DNA of 62,000 nt from Glandiceps talaboti (taxonomy: Eukaryota; Hemichordata; Enteropneusta; Spengelidae): the NCBI RefSeq assembly GCF_964340395.1, contig NC_135562.1:6167634-6229633 (forward strand), in the 5' to 3' direction. Below the pieces are notes generated by a model that did not search any database, was not told where the DNA came from, and worked only from the letters and a program-made list of their open reading frames with translations. This document shows, piece after piece, positions 59,301 through 62,000 of the stretch. The position numbers were made by a program, and so were the translations under genes. Position 1 is the stretch's first letter. Every line of letters begins with the position of its first letter.

Positions 59301-61841
59301 ACATATGTGTTGCCGTGTAGTTGTTGCTAGGGTTAATGAAAGGTGGAACTTCTGTATCATTGGACCATTTGTATAGACTCTAGTAAGGTTTAGGAAAGGT
59401 GAAACTTCATTGGACCATTTGTGTAGATGTTGTTAGGGTTTAGAAAAGGTTGAATGTCATTGGAATAAATTTGTAGACGTTGCTAGGGTTTAGGAAAGGC
59501 GGGTTTAGGAGCGTGATTGGACAATTTTTTGTAGACGTTGCCATTTTTGCATGTGTTGAGAATTATACATGTCAAGACTCTCTGTATAGAGACTCACGTT
59601 CGTCTTTCGTCAGTTTGTTTTTCAAAACATATTTCTACGATCACATCAAAAACAAGTCCGGAGTATCATACTTACAATCCTTCGTGCAAGGGTTGTAATT
59701 GTTCTCCAATTTGGGGGAAATCCGGTCGTCGTTCAGGGTCCTCGTCCCAGCATATACGTATCGCTTTAAGGACACATTCTGGCGCCTCTTCGTTGACGTC
59801 ACTCAAATCTGGACGAAACGGAGGCTCCAAGCCGGCAATTAACTTTTGAACAATTTCTGTTTGAATTGATAAAAATAGGAATGCGGTTTTGTGATTTGAT
59901 AATTTATGGAAATGTCCTGAAAACCGTGTACGTTTATGTAAATTATATTATACAAGAATTTTGTAAAACTTGAGATATCATTTTACAGTGTAATATTTAA
60001 ACAATGGCCATCTATCACGAACATTGCACATGATAGCTAGACAGTAATTTGGGCTCATATTTAGGCTTTTATCTCACATTTATTTTGATTTTTTTTTTTG
60101 GTTTTCATGTATGTATGTATGTATGTATGTATGTATGTATGTATGTATGTATGTATGTATGTATGTATGTATGTATGTATGTCTGTTTGTCTGTCTGCCT
60201 GTCTGTTTATTTATATCCTTAATTACCTTCTGGTTCTTCGATGTTGAGATGGTATGGCTGTGCTCGGGAATATATTTCTTGTAAGATGATTGCAAATGAG
60301 TAGACGTCTCCCTTCTGTGATCCTGCCTCCGGCATTTGTTGACCCTGTCGAAGATGTTCTGGAGCCCGCCATAGAAGTCCTGAATTTTTCACAAAACCAA
60401 TCAACTTATCGCAATGGAGTACATATTATGCAAAATAATACGACATATTTCGACTCAGAGCTTTTCAGATTGGTCAGACTCCAATTACGTATAAATTCTT
60501 CGTACTTATTCAAGAGTTTTCCAAGCTCTGTACGATTGTAATATAATGTGAAATGGCTGTCAGCAGACGACAGTTTTCACTTACATTTCCCGCCAAAAAT
60601 GTTCGAGTATTCCTGCCACATGTCACAATTGATGTACATTTGGTGTGCGCTTGAGATACAATGTATGCGTCTTCTAGATGATATATAAATATAATTGCAT
60701 TTCCGGGGTTTTACGAAACCTTTTTAAAAAATCCTTTATTACTTACGATTAGATTCACTATATTCGTCGTCGTTATCTGCTAGCTGTCCTTTCTTGAATT
60801 CATGAAGTCCGTAATCAGTTATCTGTAATAGCCAACGGTTGTCAACGACACAGTTTGACGATTTGAGATTGCCGTGTGATTTGATTGAACTGTTATGGAT
60901 GTACGTCATACCTTTGATAATGTCAGCAATCAGTGTGGCGATAAACATATTTTCAAGTTTGATATCGCTGTTTTCCAAGATGTCCTGTAGAAAGAGACAG
61001 TCGATAAATTAAACACACAGTTGGAGTATAGCACGACTATGCAGAAAGCAAATACAGTAGATCCCGTAGGGCAACGAGTTGTTACAATTGGGTGAGTATC
61101 AGTATAACAGTGGGTGTGTGGTGTGTGGAGACGAGGAGGGGGGGGGGCTGTTAATTGTACTTTATTATAGAAGGTTGGATGTATAGTATAGTGTGAATGG
61201 TGTATATTGAATTCAATATGAACATGCAGTCTCGAATAGACTATATCAAGTTCAGCCTGAGGGAGACTGGATACAACGTTTTCTTTAAAATATCAATACA
61301 CAAAGGATAGTACACAGTCATTGCTTCCGGAGTGTCTGTTCTGGATATAGTTGGCGATATAAACAGTTGCAGCATAAGCACAGTAGACACCGTGGTAGAC
61401 TTCATAGATTGCACATGTTAATTAAACAACCAAATATCCAAACTTACATTGACCACACAGACCACACAATGGAATCCTTAACAGTAAGGTCAATCTCTGC
61501 TATCTTCATCTGAGATAAACACAGGCATGAGCATGCACTTTCGACATGAACTTGATATCGCGACATATCGAAAGTGCTTATGAAGTTGTCTACATATGAT
61601 AGTTTGGTATTGGAAGAATACATAGCAGTGACCGTCAACTTCATCACCATAGAAACTCATAGTGTAATACTATATTCATAGTTCCTCTATTTCGAAATTC
61701 ATTTCCTCAATTTTGTACTGACAAAACCTAACATACCTGCAAACTGCCTTTAGCACAATACTCCATCAAGATTGAAATGTGAGGACGAGTGACACATGCG
61801 CCAATGAATTTATTGACATTATCGTGGTGCAAATCTCGCAT
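55081..61841 (-). CDS. Receptor guanylyl cyclase GC3, minus strand, 5' part outside window
   Basis: Third paralogue of the cluster. Exons in transcript order: 61841-61737, 60984-60747, 60379-60227, 59856-59676, 58439-58299, 57740-57617, 57419-57176, 56268-56170, 55746-55655, 55167-55081. They give 1464 nt, 487 residues plus TAA, no internal stop. All ten exon lengths equal those of GC1 or GC2. The visible part starts inside the kinase homology domain ([12 protein letters not shown]), with HGNLKSSN and DYG as in the paralogues, then the dimerisation helix ending NRMLPP and the cyclase domain with SDIVGFT, ETIGDAY and [14 protein letters not shown]. One Thr is Ile in the last motif, but the catalytic Asn and Arg are kept. 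The exon 55746-55655 is the most divergent. The C-terminus [12 protein letters not shown] resembles GC1 more than GC2. No canonical poly(A) signal was found just downstream of the stop. Confidence 0.94.
55963..56165. repeat. (GTGA)n microsatellite with GACT and GAAT variants
   Basis: It abuts the GC3 donor at 56169 on the intron side (acttac at 56164-56169 in plus orientation), so the intron starts almost directly with the array. Confidence 0.95.
56304..56359. repeat. (CA)n microsatellite
   Basis: In the GC3 intron, 36 bp upstream of exon 56268 in transcript terms; on the transcribed strand it reads (TG)n near the acceptor. Confidence 0.95.
56467..56630. repeat. About 21-bp minisatellite, six to seven units
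   Basis: Units of the form 'atgtcaaatgtgcttacgt' alternate with 'atgttatatgtgcttacgt', suggesting a two-unit higher-order repeat of about 42 bp. In the GC3 intron 56269-57175. Confidence 0.85.
56683..56811. repeat. Near-perfect hairpin, arms about 50 bp
   Basis: The left arm 'agtctagttcctgacaggga' ... 'tacttcatcac' is complementary to 'gtgatgaagtac' ... 'tccctgtcaagaactagact'. The loop is about 25 bp. In the same GC3 intron; likely a small foldback element. Confidence 0.8.
59317..59540. repeat. Four-copy minisatellite, about 50-54 bp per unit
   Basis: Each unit contains 'gtagacgttgctagggttta' or a variant, then 'ggaaaggtgaaacttcattg' or a variant, then 'gacca(t)ttt'. Units start near 59317, 59371, 59421 and 59473. 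In the GC3 intron 58440-59675. Confidence 0.75.
60107..60182. repeat. (GTAT)n microsatellite
   Basis: It ends in a short GTCT block, 45 bp before the GC3 donor at 60226. Confidence 0.95.
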
Positions 61842-62000
61842 CTAACAACATAAGGAAACAAACATAACGATCATCTGTTAGTCACAATATTCAATATTCA
61901 TTTTTTTCAGCTTATTACATTTTATGTATTGCTCTACAAACTAATCTATACATCGTTGTAAAACTAGTATATTTTTGAATCTTTTAAAAACTATCAGCTA

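Overview
The window is animal nuclear DNA. Genes are split by many GT-AG introns, AT-rich spacers are full of microsatellites, and there are SINE, LINE and foldback-element relics. The proteins (natriuretic-peptide-type receptor guanylyl cyclases, a secreted heme peroxidase carrying an HYR domain) and the repeat style suggest a marine invertebrate, perhaps a deuterostome such as a hemichordate, amphioxus or echinoderm. The sequence alone does not fix the species.

Layout. (1) 343-14658, plus strand: the last 17 exons of a receptor guanylyl cyclase (GC1); its first exons lie left of the window. (2) 14138-17825: a direct tandem duplication of about 1.85 kb that repeats the GC1 terminal exon without any change, followed by a decayed CR1-like LINE (18797-21337) and a third, partial copy of the duplicated unit (to about 22450). 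(3) 22451-26193: intergenic, with one SINE. (4) 26200-36057, plus: a secreted animal heme peroxidase whose C-terminus is an HYR domain interrupted by an Asp/His/Ser-rich insert; its fourth intron holds a 1.9-kb array of a 28-bp minisatellite. (5) 36058-38610: intergenic, microsatellites and a foldback element. (6) 38611-53933, plus: a complete 22-exon receptor guanylyl cyclase (GC2), predicted 1095 residues. (7) 54692-54925: a truncated histone H2A copy. (8) 55081-61841, minus: the last 10 exons of a third receptor guanylyl cyclase (GC3), whose 5' part lies right of the window.

The three cyclases share intron positions and phases and almost all intracellular exon lengths, so they are paralogues; GC1 and GC2 are head-to-tail and GC2 and GC3 are convergent. 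Each has the pseudokinase-like kinase homology domain and the catalytic residues of a guanylyl cyclase (GC3 is seen only from the middle of its kinase homology domain), so they should act as single-pass membrane receptors making cGMP. The peroxidase between them has no evident functional link.

Exon boundaries were assigned by hand from frame continuity, consensus splice sites and comparison among paralogues; every assembled reading frame closes without an internal stop. The most notable signals are the intact duplicated terminal exon, near-identical catalytic-domain patches among otherwise diverged paralogues (gene conversion), the peroxidase-HYR architecture, the minisatellite whose two variable sites are both CpG, and a foldback transposon family with 9-bp target duplications.
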